From the NCBI RefSeq assembly GCF_900105585.1, contig NZ_FNRT01000002.1, positions 2,666,001 to 2,730,000 of the forward strand: DNA of 64,000 nt, given 5' to 3'. This DNA is from Nocardioides exalbidus. Its GTDB lineage: Bacteria; Actinomycetota; Actinomycetes; Propionibacteriales; Nocardioidaceae. The position numbers and the translations under genes are program-made. The notes under the pieces are model-generated. The model did no database searches, was not told the DNA's origin, and saw only the letters and a program-made list of their open reading frames with translations. This document shows, piece after piece, positions 57,386 to 64,000 of the stretch (positions within the stretch are counted from its first letter, which is position 1; every line of letters starts with the position of its first letter).

Positions 57386-58401
57386 GTCCCCACCAGGGTC
57401 ACGGCCTCGGCCACCATCGCCGCCGTCGCGTCGGGATCGGTCATCATCAGCGGCACGGCCCGCGACCTGATGCCGGCCTCCTCGAGACGCGCGACCTGGC
57501 CCGCGTCGCCCGCGTCGACGAGCCAGCCGTCGAGCACGCCGCCCGCCGAGCGGGCGCCGTAGTGGACGCCGACCCCGGACGCGCTGACCTCGACCCCGAT
57601 GCTGGTGAGCAGCTGCCGGGCCATCCCGTGGACCGGCGCGTCGCGGACGATGGGGGAGACCCCGACGACCGGTGCCGCGGTGGACCGGACGGCCTCGCGG
57701 ATGCCCGGGACGCCGAGGATCGTGCCCACGGAGACGACGGGGTTCGACGGGGGCAGGACGACGAGGTCGGCCCCGGCGATCGCCTCCAGCACCCCCGGCG
57801 CCGGAGTGGCCGATTCCTGGCCGACGACGAGCACCGCCTCGGCGGGGACCTCCGCGCGCAGGCGCACCCAGTACTCCTGGAAGTGGATGACCTTCCGCCC
57901 GCTCGCGCTGTCGGGGTCGGCCACGGCGATGTGCGTCTCGACGCGGTCGTCGCTCATCGGCAGCAGCCGCACGCCGGGCTGCCAGCGGCGGCACAGCGCC
58001 TCGGTCACCTGCGAGAGGGGGAAGCCGGCCTCGAGCATCTGGGTGCGGACGAGGTGGGTGGCGATGTCGCGGTCGCCGAGGCCGAACCAGGTCGGCTCGA
58101 CGCCGTAGGCCTCGAGCTCGGTCTTCGCGCTCCACGTCTCCTCGCGACGGCCCCACCCGCGCTCGACGTCGATGCCGTCGCCGAGGGTGTACATCACGGT
58201 GTCGAGGTCGGGGCAGACCTTGAGCCCGTGGATCCACCAGTCGTCCGCCGTGTTGGCGACGACGGTGACCTCGGTGTCGGCGGAGCCCCCCGGCACGACG
58301 CCGGAGCGGAGGCCGTGGAGGAGTCCCTGGAGGAACCGGGCCCCGCCGACACCGCCTGACAGGACGGTGATACGGCGGAGCGTGGGCGCGGATGATGGCA
58401 T
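57382..58401 (-). CDS. fbiA: 2-phospho-L-lactate transferase (CofD/FbiA)
   Basis: A 339-residue Cof[56 protein letters not shown] and VVGVSPIV. It transfers the phospholactyl or phosphoenolpyruvyl moiety to Fo in coenzyme F420 synthesis. ATG 58401 puts the Rossmann glycine loop at the normal place; an upstream frame to 58470 has no support. Divergent from whiB, as in mycobacteria. Confidence 0.94.
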   Translation of the reverse strand: MPSSAPTLRRITVLSGGVGGARFLQGLLHGLRSGVVPGGSADTEVTVVANTADDWWIHGLKVCPDLDTVMYTLGDGIDVERGWGRREETWSAKTELEAYGVEPTWFGLGDRDIATHLVRTQMLEAGFPLSQVTEALCRRWQPGVRLLPMSDDRVETHIAVADPDSASGRKVIHFQEYWVRLRAEVPAEAVLVVGQESATPAPGVLEAIAGADLVVLPPSNPVVSVGTILGVPGIREAVRSTAAPVVGVSPIVRDAPVHGMARQLLTSIGVEVSASGVGVHYGARSAGGVLDGWLVDAGDAGQVARLEEAGIRSRAVPLMMTDPDATAAMVAEAVTLVGT

Positions 58402-58444
58402 AGGGCAAGCCTGCCCGAAGCGGAATGCACATATCAGATCCGGG

Positions 58445-58474
58445 CTTGACTTGCGGTGCACGACAGGCATGTAA
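58445..58474 (+). promoter_or_regulatory. Probable whiB promoter
   Basis: TTGACT (58445-58450), 18-base spacer, TGTAAT (58469-58474), 100 bases upstream of the whiB ATG. A 90-base untranslated leader follows, with a second -10-like TAGGGT about 20 bases before the ATG. Confidence 0.55.
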
Positions 58475-58573
58475 TTCCCACAGTGTCGTTCGCTTCTGGG
58501 AAGCCTCTTCGAGGGGTTCGGCCAGGGCGGCGACGGGTCGCAGCATCACTAGGGTCGAAATGGGGCGAAGGCA

Positions 58574-58834
58574 ATGAGGACGGAGCTGTTTCTCCTCGAG
58601 CCCGAGGGCGAGGACTTCGGTTGGCAGGACCGCGCACTGTGCGCGCAGACGGATCCTGAGGCGTTCTTCCCCGAGAAGGGCGGCTCCACCCGCGAGGCCA
58701 AGAAGGTCTGCCTCACGTGCGAGGTGCGCGACGAGTGCCTCGAGTCCGCACTGATGAACGACGAGCGCTTCGGCATCTGGGGCGGGCTCTCCGAGCGCGA
58801 GCGCCGCAAGCTCAAGAAGAGTGCCGCCGGCTGA
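58574..58834 (+). CDS. whiB: WhiB-family redox-sensing regulator (WhiB2-like)
   Basis: An 86-residue WhiB protein. The four iron-sulfur Cys are present (ALCAQTD, then [14 protein letters not shown]), followed by the [16 protein letters not shown] turn and basic DNA/sigma-binding tail. A 4Fe-4S WhiB acts with the primary sigma factor. Position beside fbiA matches WhiB2/WhmD, the septation-linked paralogue, which is a context-based inference. GAAGG precedes ATG 58574. Confidence 0.95.
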   Translation: MRTELFLLEPEGEDFGWQDRALCAQTDPEAFFPEKGGSTREAKKVCLTCEVRDECLESALMNDERFGIWGGLSERERRKLKKSAAG

Positions 58835-58883
58835 GCCGAACTGCTCTTTTTGAGGGCGTGGGGGCCCTCGCTAAGGTGCTCCG

Positions 58884-61829
58884 GTGTCCGTCACCGCGCT
58901 CCTCGTCAGTCATGACGGGGCCCGCTGGCTCCCGACGGTCCTCCCTGGTCTGACCGGGCAGACCCTCCCGCCGGACCGCGTCGTCGCTGTCGACACGACC
59001 AGCCGCGACGACAGCGTCGCGCTCGTGCGCGACCACCTCGCCTCCGCCGGGTTCGACGGCGACCGCCTGGTCGTCGACGTGGTGCCCGGCTCGACGAGCT
59101 ACCCCGCCGCCGTGCGCCACGGCCTCGAGCTCGCGCCGCCGTTGCCTCCGGACCCCGAGGCACCCGACGAGCCGGAGTGGATCTGGCTCCTCCACGACGA
59201 CAGCCTGCCCGACCGCGATGCGCTGCTCGAGCTCCTCGCGGCCGCCGAGGGCGACCCGGACGCGGCGATCCTCGGGCCGAAGCTCCGCGAGTGGCCGTCC
59301 CTGCGGCGCCTGCTCGAGGTCGGCCTCACCATCAGCGGCACCGGCCGCCGCGAGACCGGCCTGGAGCGCGGCGAGTACGACCAGGGCCAGCACGACGCCG
59401 TACGCCAGGTCCTCGCGGTCAACACCGCGGGCATGCTCGTCAAGCGGCACGTCCTCGAGTCCCTGGGCGGTCTCGACGAGGAGCTGCCGATCTTCGGCAA
59501 CGACATCGACTTCGGCTGGCGCGCCGCGCTCGCCGGGCACCGCACGATGGTGGTGCCCCAGTCCGTGGTCTTCCACGCCGAGGCGGCGCACCGCGGGATC
59601 CGGCGCACCCCGCTGACCGGACGCCACACGCACTACCAGGAGCGCCGGGCGGCGCTGTTCACCTCGCTGGCCAACGTGTCCTCCCGCGCCTTCGCCTGGC
59701 ACTACGTCCGGCTGTTCCTCGGCTCCCTCCTGCGGGTCCTCGGCTTCCTCGCCGTCCGCTCGGTGGGCGAGGCGCTCGACGAGCTGGCGGCCACCCTGTC
59801 CGTGCACGGTCGGCCGCGGCAGGTGCTGGCCGCCCGGCGCGAGCGCGCCCGCCGCCGCGCCGGCGATGCGCCCCGGCAGGACGTCGTACGCCACCTGCTG
59901 GCGCCGACGTGGCTGCCCTACCGCCACGGCCTCGACTTCGTCACCGACCTCGCGTCGGCCGCGACGAGCCAGGCTGCCGACGTCGCCGAGCGGCGCCGGC
60001 TGGCTGCGGCACCGGACGGAGCACCGGCGGCGCGGGACGAGCGTCGCGGAGCGGCGGGCGCCGGCGAGGACGACGAGGAGGCCTACCTCACCGACACCGG
60101 CCTGGTCGCGCGCTTCCTCACCAACCCCGTCGCGCTGATGCTCGTGCTGTTCGGGATCCTCGCGCTGGTGGCCGGGAGGGAGGCGTTCGGCTCGATCACG
60201 GGCGGTGCGCTCTCGCCCGTGCCGTCGGCCGCGGGGGACTGGTGGCGGCTGCACGTCGCGACGTGGCACCCGCTCGGCTCCGGCACCGACGTGCCCGCTC
60301 CCGCCTACGTCCTGCCCTTCGCGCTCGCCGCGACCCTCCTGCTCGGCCACACGGGCGCCGTCGTGTCCGGCCTGATGCTGCTCGCGGTCCCGATCGCCGC
60401 CTGGGGTGCGTGGCGGCTGCTCAAGGTCGTCGGCCGGTTCGTCGACCCGCTCGGGCTGCCGCGGTGGCTCGTGGTGTGGGGAGCGCTGACCTACGCGCTC
60501 GTCCCGGTGACGTCCGGCGCCTGGGCCGAGGGGCGGTTCGGCACCGTCGCGGTCGCCAGCCTGCTGCCCTGGGCCGCGCACGCGGCGCTCGGCTTCGTCG
60601 ACCCCGAGCGCGACAGGCGCTGGCGTGCCGCCTGGCGCACCGCCCTGCTGGTGGCGCTCGGCGCGGCGTTCGTGCCGGGGTTCTGGCTCTTCGCCCTGCT
60701 GGCCACCGCCGTCGTGCTCGGCGGCGCCGCGTTCATCGCGCCGCGCCTGCTCAGGGAGCGCGACAGCTGGGGGCCGCCCGTCCTCGCGGTCGCCGCGACC
60801 CCGGTGCTGCTGGCCCCGTGGCTCGTCCCGCTCGTCACGACCGGGTCCACGTCGGGCGTCCTGCTCGAGGCCGGTCGGCTCACCGTCGACCGGGTGACGT
60901 TCGACGGCCTGCTCACCGGTCGGCTCAACGACCTCGGCGCACCGTGGTGGCTCGGCGTCGTGCTGGGCGTGCTCGCGGTCGCCGCCCTGCTCCCACGGCG
61001 CACCCGCATCCCGGTCGTCATCTGCTGGCTGGTCGCCCTGGCGGCCGCCGTCGTGTCCGGAGCGCTGTCGCACGTCACGCTCGACCTGCCCGCCGTCACC
61101 ACCCGCCCGAGCCTCGGCCTCTTCGTGGTGATCCTCCAGGGCACTGCGGTCGTGGCCGTCGTGCTCGGCGCCGACGCCTACCTCCGCCGGCTCGACGAGC
61201 ACCACCCCGCCTGGCAGCGCGCGCTGGCCGCGTCGCTCGCCGTCGCGGCCGCGGTCGTCCCGCTCGGCGGGCTCGGCTGGTGGCTCGCCACCCCGGAGAA
61301 CGCGCTCGCGCGCGATGCCGACCAGCAGGTCCCGGTCTACATGGAGCAGAGCTCGCTGCTCGGCGACGAGCACGGCGTGCTCGTGCTGGCCGGCTCGGTC
61401 GACGACGGGATCACCTACCGGATCCGCCGCGACGACGGCACCACGGTCGGCGAGGACGAGATCCTCACGCTCGCCGACGAGGACCCCGAGCTCACCTCGG
61501 AGGTGAAGGCGCTGGTCTCGTCGCCGACTCCCGGTGTGGTCGCGGCGCTCGGCTCGCGTGGGATCGAGTACGTCGTGCTGAGCACGCCCGCCGACGGCTC
61601 GATCTCCTCCCTCCTCGACGCCACCGCGGGCCTCGAGCAGGCCAGCGCCGAGGACCGCACCACCCGCGCGTGGCGGGTCGACCGCCCGCTCGACGCCTCG
61701 GCGCTCGACGACCCGACGTCGTGGTGGCGCACCGGCCTGCTCGTCGTGCAGGGACTCGCGATCCTGCTCGCGCTCGTGCTCGCCGCGCCCACCGTCCGTG
61801 CCCGGAGGGAGGAGCGCGGTGATGACTGA
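58884..61829 (+). CDS. Large membrane GT2 glycosyltransferase
   Basis: A 981-residue protein. The N-terminal GT-A domain (about 1-260) has VTALLVSHDGARWLP, WLLHDDSLPDRDALLEL and FGNDIDFGWRAALAGHRT. The remainder (about 270-980) contains around a dozen membrane helices and an extracytoplasmic C-terminal part. Such GT2-plus-polytopic proteins are conserved next to whiB2-type genes in actinobacteria and probably act on a lipid-linked envelope glycan. GTG 58884 fits a leaderless start (TAAGGT six bases upstream). Confidence 0.88.
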   Translation: MSVTALLVSHDGARWLPTVLPGLTGQTLPPDRVVAVDTTSRDDSVALVRDHLASAGFDGDRLVVDVVPGSTSYPAAVRHGLELAPPLPPDPEAPDEPEWIWLLHDDSLPDRDALLELLAAAEGDPDAAILGPKLREWPSLRRLLEVGLTISGTGRRETGLERGEYDQGQHDAVRQVLAVNTAGMLVKRHVLESLGGLDEELPIFGNDIDFGWRAALAGHRTMVVPQSVVFHAEAAHRGIRRTPLTGRHTHYQERRAALFTSLANVSSRAFAWHYVRLFLGSLLRVLGFLAVRSVGEALDELAATLSVHGRPRQVLAARRERARRRAGDAPRQDVVRHLLAPTWLPYRHGLDFVTDLASAATSQAADVAERRRLAAAPDGAPAARDERRGAAGAGEDDEEAYLTDTGLVARFLTNPVALMLVLFGILALVAGREAFGSITGGALSPVPSAAGDWWRLHVATWHPLGSGTDVPAPAYVLPFALAATLLLGHTGAVVSGLMLLAVPIAAWGAWRLLKVVGRFVDPLGLPRWLVVWGALTYALVPVTSGAWAEGRFGTVAVASLLPWAAHAALGFVDPERDRRWRAAWRTALLVALGAAFVPGFWLFALLATAVVLGGAAFIAPRLLRERDSWGPPVLAVAATPVLLAPWLVPLVTTGSTSGVLLEAGRLTVDRVTFDGLLTGRLNDLGAPWWLGVVLGVLAVAALLPRRTRIPVVICWLVALAAAVVSGALSHVTLDLPAVTTRPSLGLFVVILQGTAVVAVVLGADAYLRRLDEHHPAWQRALAASLAVAAAVVPLGGLGWWLATPENALARDADQQVPVYMEQSSLLGDEHGVLVLAGSVDDGITYRIRRDDGTTVGEDEILTLADEDPELTSEVKALVSSPTPGVVAALGSRGIEYVVLSTPADGSISSLLDATAGLEQASAEDRTTRAWRVDRPLDASALDDPTSWWRTGLLVVQGLAILLALVLAAPTVRARREERGDD

Positions 61830-63222
61830 GCCCACACCCGCACCCACGCCGTCCGACGGGCGCCGGAGGGTCGCGGCGGCCGCCACCCGCCGGCCGTCCC
61901 CGCTCACCCTGCTGGCGGTCCTCATCCCGCTGCTGACCATCGGCGCGCTGGCCGTGGTGCGACCGGCCGCGGAGCAGCCGACGTCCTACGACCCCGCCGG
62001 TGCGCCGCTCGACCGGGTCACGGCCGTCTGCCCGCCGCAGCTGGGTGCGGCGGCCGAGGTGCGCTTCGGCAGCACCGGGCTCGGCTCGGGCGACCTCGCG
62101 CTGCGGGTCGGTCGTGACGAGGACACCGAGGCGCTCGTCGACGGTGTCGCCTCCCGCGAGGAGCGCCCGCCCGTCGTGGTCAACGGCACCGGCGACCTCG
62201 CGCCGGGGCTCGTCGTGTCGCGCTCCGGTGGCGGCTCGGCGACCGGCTGCGAGCAGCCCTCGCCGGAGCGGTGGTTCACCGGCCTGGGCGCCTCCGCGGA
62301 GCACTCCTCGACGCTGACGCTGGTGAACCCCGACAAGGGTCCCGCCGTCGCCGACGTGTCCCTCTGGGACGGCACCGGGCTCGTCGACGCCCCCGCCCTG
62401 CGCGGCGTCCGCGTCCCGGGCGGCCGCTCGATCTCCTTCGACCTCGCCGACGTCACGCCCAACCGCGACGCCCTCGCCGCTCAGGTGCTGGTCTCGCGTG
62501 GCCGCCTCGCCGCGAGCGTGGTCGACACGATCGATCCGCTGGGGCGCGACAAGCCGGTGCGCGAGTGGCTGCCCGGGCAGGCCGCGCCCGCCACGACGTC
62601 GTACGTCGTCGGGGTCGGGAGCGCGGCCGCCGACCGCGTGCTGACGCTGGCCAACCCCGGTGACAGCGAGGAGCGGGTCACGATCAGGCTCGTGAGCGGG
62701 GAGAGCGAGTTCGCGCCGTCGGGCCTCGAGGAGGTCACCCTGGCGCCGGCCACGGTCACCGAGGTCGACCTGAGCGGCGTGCTGCGCGGCAAGACCCTCG
62801 CCGGGGTCCAGGCGCTCCGCCTCGACGCGACGGGTCCCGTCACGGCGAGCCTCCGGACGAGGACGGCCGGCGACCTGGCGCTCGCCGCGGCCGGCTCGAC
62901 GGTGACCTCCGAGACCGCCGCCGCGCTGCCGGCGGGCACGAAGAAGCTCGTCGTCACCGGTGCCACCGCGCCCGGCGTCCTGGTCCTGAAGGCGTGGGAC
63001 GCCGACGGCCAGGAGGTCGTCCGCGAGCGCCGGATCGAGGTCGACGCCGGGACGGCGGCGCGTGTGAACCTGCCCGACGACGCCGTGCTGGCGCTGGTCG
63101 AGCTCGAGCGCACGGGCGGGGTCGTCTCCCTGGAGGTCAGCGACCGCGGGCTGTCCTTCCTCCCGCTCACGCAGCTCGAGACCACCAGCCAGGTGCCGGA
63201 CGTCCGCCCGGCGCAGCGCTAG
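61822..63222 (+). CDS. DUF5719 family secreted/membrane-anchored protein
   Basis: A 466-residue protein with an N-terminal anchor (LTLLAVLIPLLTIGALAVV, about residues 28-46) and a large extracytoplasmic beta-rich region of repeated Val/Leu strands typical of DUF5719. ATG 61822 overlaps the GT2 stop by eight bases, so both are made together and may work in one envelope pathway. No catalytic motif seen. Confidence 0.87.
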   Translation: MTEPTPAPTPSDGRRRVAAAATRRPSPLTLLAVLIPLLTIGALAVVRPAAEQPTSYDPAGAPLDRVTAVCPPQLGAAAEVRFGSTGLGSGDLALRVGRDEDTEALVDGVASREERPPVVVNGTGDLAPGLVVSRSGGGSATGCEQPSPERWFTGLGASAEHSSTLTLVNPDKGPAVADVSLWDGTGLVDAPALRGVRVPGGRSISFDLADVTPNRDALAAQVLVSRGRLAASVVDTIDPLGRDKPVREWLPGQAAPATTSYVVGVGSAAADRVLTLANPGDSEERVTIRLVSGESEFAPSGLEEVTLAPATVTEVDLSGVLRGKTLAGVQALRLDATGPVTASLRTRTAGDLALAAAGSTVTSETAAALPAGTKKLVVTGATAPGVLVLKAWDADGQEVVRERRIEVDAGTAARVNLPDDAVLALVELERTGGVVSLEVSDRGLSFLPLTQLETTSQVPDVRPAQR

Positions 63223-63228
63223 ACGGGC

Positions 63229-63690
63229 TCAGTCCTCGTAGCGCTCGTCGACCTGGCCGGGCGTGAGGTTCAGCAGCTCGGCGATCTGCTCGACGACGAC
63301 GGTGTGCACCATCGCCTCGAGCTCGTCGCGGCCGCTGGCCCGGTGCTCGATCGGCCGGCGGAAGAGCACCAGCCGGGTCGGTGACTGGCCCTTGCCGCGC
63401 ACCAGCGAGGAGAGCGGGACGGTGTCGTCGCCCCAGTCGTCGGGCAGCATCGGCGCGTCCTCGACGGCGTACTCCACCAGGCCAAGGTGGCGCTGCCAGC
63501 GCTCGTCGAGCGGTGTGACGACGTCGAGCACCAGCTGGTCGAACCGCTGCCGCGGGGTGCGCAGCGCCGGGGTGCCGGGCCGGTCGGGCAGGACACCGGG
63601 GCCTCGCATGCCGCGGCCCCGTCGGTCACGCGTCCGACGCACCTCCCCACCGACGTCGCCACCCACGTCACCCGTCACGCCATCTCCCAC
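63229..63690 (-). CDS. Metallopeptidase-family (DUF1025) protein with degenerate zinc motif
   Basis: A 153-residue protein of the zincin-like DUF1025 family. Where active members have HExxH, this one reads VHTVVVEQIAELL, so the first His/Glu pair is not in place and zinc binding is doubtful. An Arg/Gly-rich N-terminus of about 45 residues precedes the fold. GTG 63690 fits a leaderless start (TAGGCT six bases upstream); a later Met (MRGPGVLPD) is an alternative. Paired with DUF3499 divergently, like Rv3259/Rv3258c. Confidence 0.85.
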   Translation of the reverse strand: MGDGVTGDVGGDVGGEVRRTRDRRGRGMRGPGVLPDRPGTPALRTPRQRFDQLVLDVVTPLDERWQRHLGLVEYAVEDAPMLPDDWGDDTVPLSSLVRGKGQSPTRLVLFRRPIEHRASGRDELEAMVHTVVVEQIAELLNLTPGQVDERYED

Positions 63691-63739
63691 GCCGCGAGCC
63701 TAAGGGCCGCAGGTGCATCCGCCGGGTAGCGTCGGCGTC

Positions 63740-64000
63740 GTGAGTCTTGCCCGTCGGTGTTCGCGCACGGCGTGTGGCCGTCCGGCGGTCAACACGCTCA
63801 CCTATGTCTACGCCGACCAGACCGCTGTCCTGGGTCCGCTCGCGACCTACGCCGAGCCGCACGCGTACGACCTCTGCGACGTGCACAGCGAGCGGCTGTC
63901 CGCGCCGCGCGGCTGGGAGGTGATCCGGCTCGCGTCCGACCGGCAGGCTCCCGGACCGAGCAGCGACGACCTGCTCGCGCTCGCCGACGCCGTGCGCGAG
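63740..64000 (+). CDS. DUF3499 family protein, partial (runs off the right edge)
   Basis: The first 87 residues of a DUF3499 protein: MSLARRCSRTACGRPAVNTL, TYVYADQTAVLGPL and DLCDVHSERL, with Cys/His pairs (CSRTAC, CDVH) that look like a zinc ribbon. GTG 63740 lies seven bases after TAGCGT (63727-63732), with no ribosome site: leaderless. Function unknown; its place beside the metallopeptidase-like gene is conserved in actinobacteria. Confidence 0.88.
   Translation, partial: MSLARRCSRTACGRPAVNTLTYVYADQTAVLGPLATYAEPHAYDLCDVHSERLSAPRGWEVIRLASDRQAPGPSSDDLLALADAVRE

Noticed and set aside
58812-61940. Long minus-strand open frame opposite the large GT2 gene
   Set aside because: Same reasoning: antisense shadow; the plus-strand GT2 has clear motifs and a leaderless promoter.

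Overview
The window is GC-rich, gene-dense actinobacterial chromosome. Several gene types and orders point to a Nocardioides-like member of the Propionibacteriales: WhiB, coenzyme F420 genes (fbiA/fbiB), a galactofuranan operon, LCP ligases, DUF3499, DUF5719 and TIGR03089 proteins, frequent GTG/TTG starts, four-base ATGA/GTGA overlaps and many probable leaderless genes. The genus is an inference. I saw no rRNA, tRNA, CRISPR array, insertion sequence or prophage. No gene-free stretch exceeds about 240 bases.

Region 1 (1-2.7 kb): a partial gene and a small helical protein, then a YeiH-type exporter divergent from its LysR regulator. Region 2 (2.7-13.7 kb, minus strand): a long operon with an SsuABC/TauABC-type ABC importer, a GlcD-like FAD oxidase, an aldehyde dehydrogenase, a two-subunit transketolase, a zinc alcohol dehydrogenase and an AhpD-like protein, preceded by an acetolactate-synthase-like ThDP enzyme. 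Region 3 (13.9-30.6 kb, plus strand): a large catabolic cluster. It holds a cupin dioxygenase, a frameshifted SDR, a thiolase, an acetoacetyl-CoA synthetase, a MaoC hydratase, two thiolase-fold/DUF35 pairs, an MBL hydrolase, a three-subunit biotin carboxylase system (BCCP, HMGL-type carboxyltransferase, biotin carboxylase), a CaiB CoA-transferase, an acyl-CoA dehydrogenase, an SDR and a TetR regulator.

Regions 2 and 3 appear to form one regulon. A 13-bp near-palindrome, CRACA-N3-TGTYG, lies in five promoter regions: yeiH/lysR, the ABC operon, the thiolase operon, the BCCP operon and tetR. Three of these promoters also carry a CRP-like TGTGA-N6-TCACA site just downstream of the -10. The carboxyltransferase has lost residues that hold the metal and catalyse the reaction in pyruvate carboxylase. 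Its setting (free beta-keto-acid CoA ligase plus thiolases) suggests an undescribed biotin-dependent carboxylation, possibly of a ketone. This is the most interesting system in the window.

Region 4 (30.6-35.5 kb): a 2-oxoacid dehydrogenase operon (fused E1 alpha-beta, E2, a VOC protein) divergent from a GntR/FCD regulator with a palindromic operator. Region 5 (35.5-40.7 kb): copper-linked envelope genes (lipoprotein, CopC-CopD fusion, YcnI, a His/Met-rich membrane protein), then DUF1707 and PadR. Region 6 (40.9-54.8 kb): cell-envelope polymer genes: two LCP proteins (one frameshifted), GT2 enzymes, Glf, GlfT2, Wzm/Wzt and a PGRP amidase with FG-GAP repeats. Region 7 (54.8-64 kb): TIGR03089, DUF3105, fbiB, fbiA, whiB, a large membrane GT2, DUF5719, a degenerate metallopeptidase and DUF3499, an order similar to the mycobacterial whiB2-fbiAB neighbourhood.
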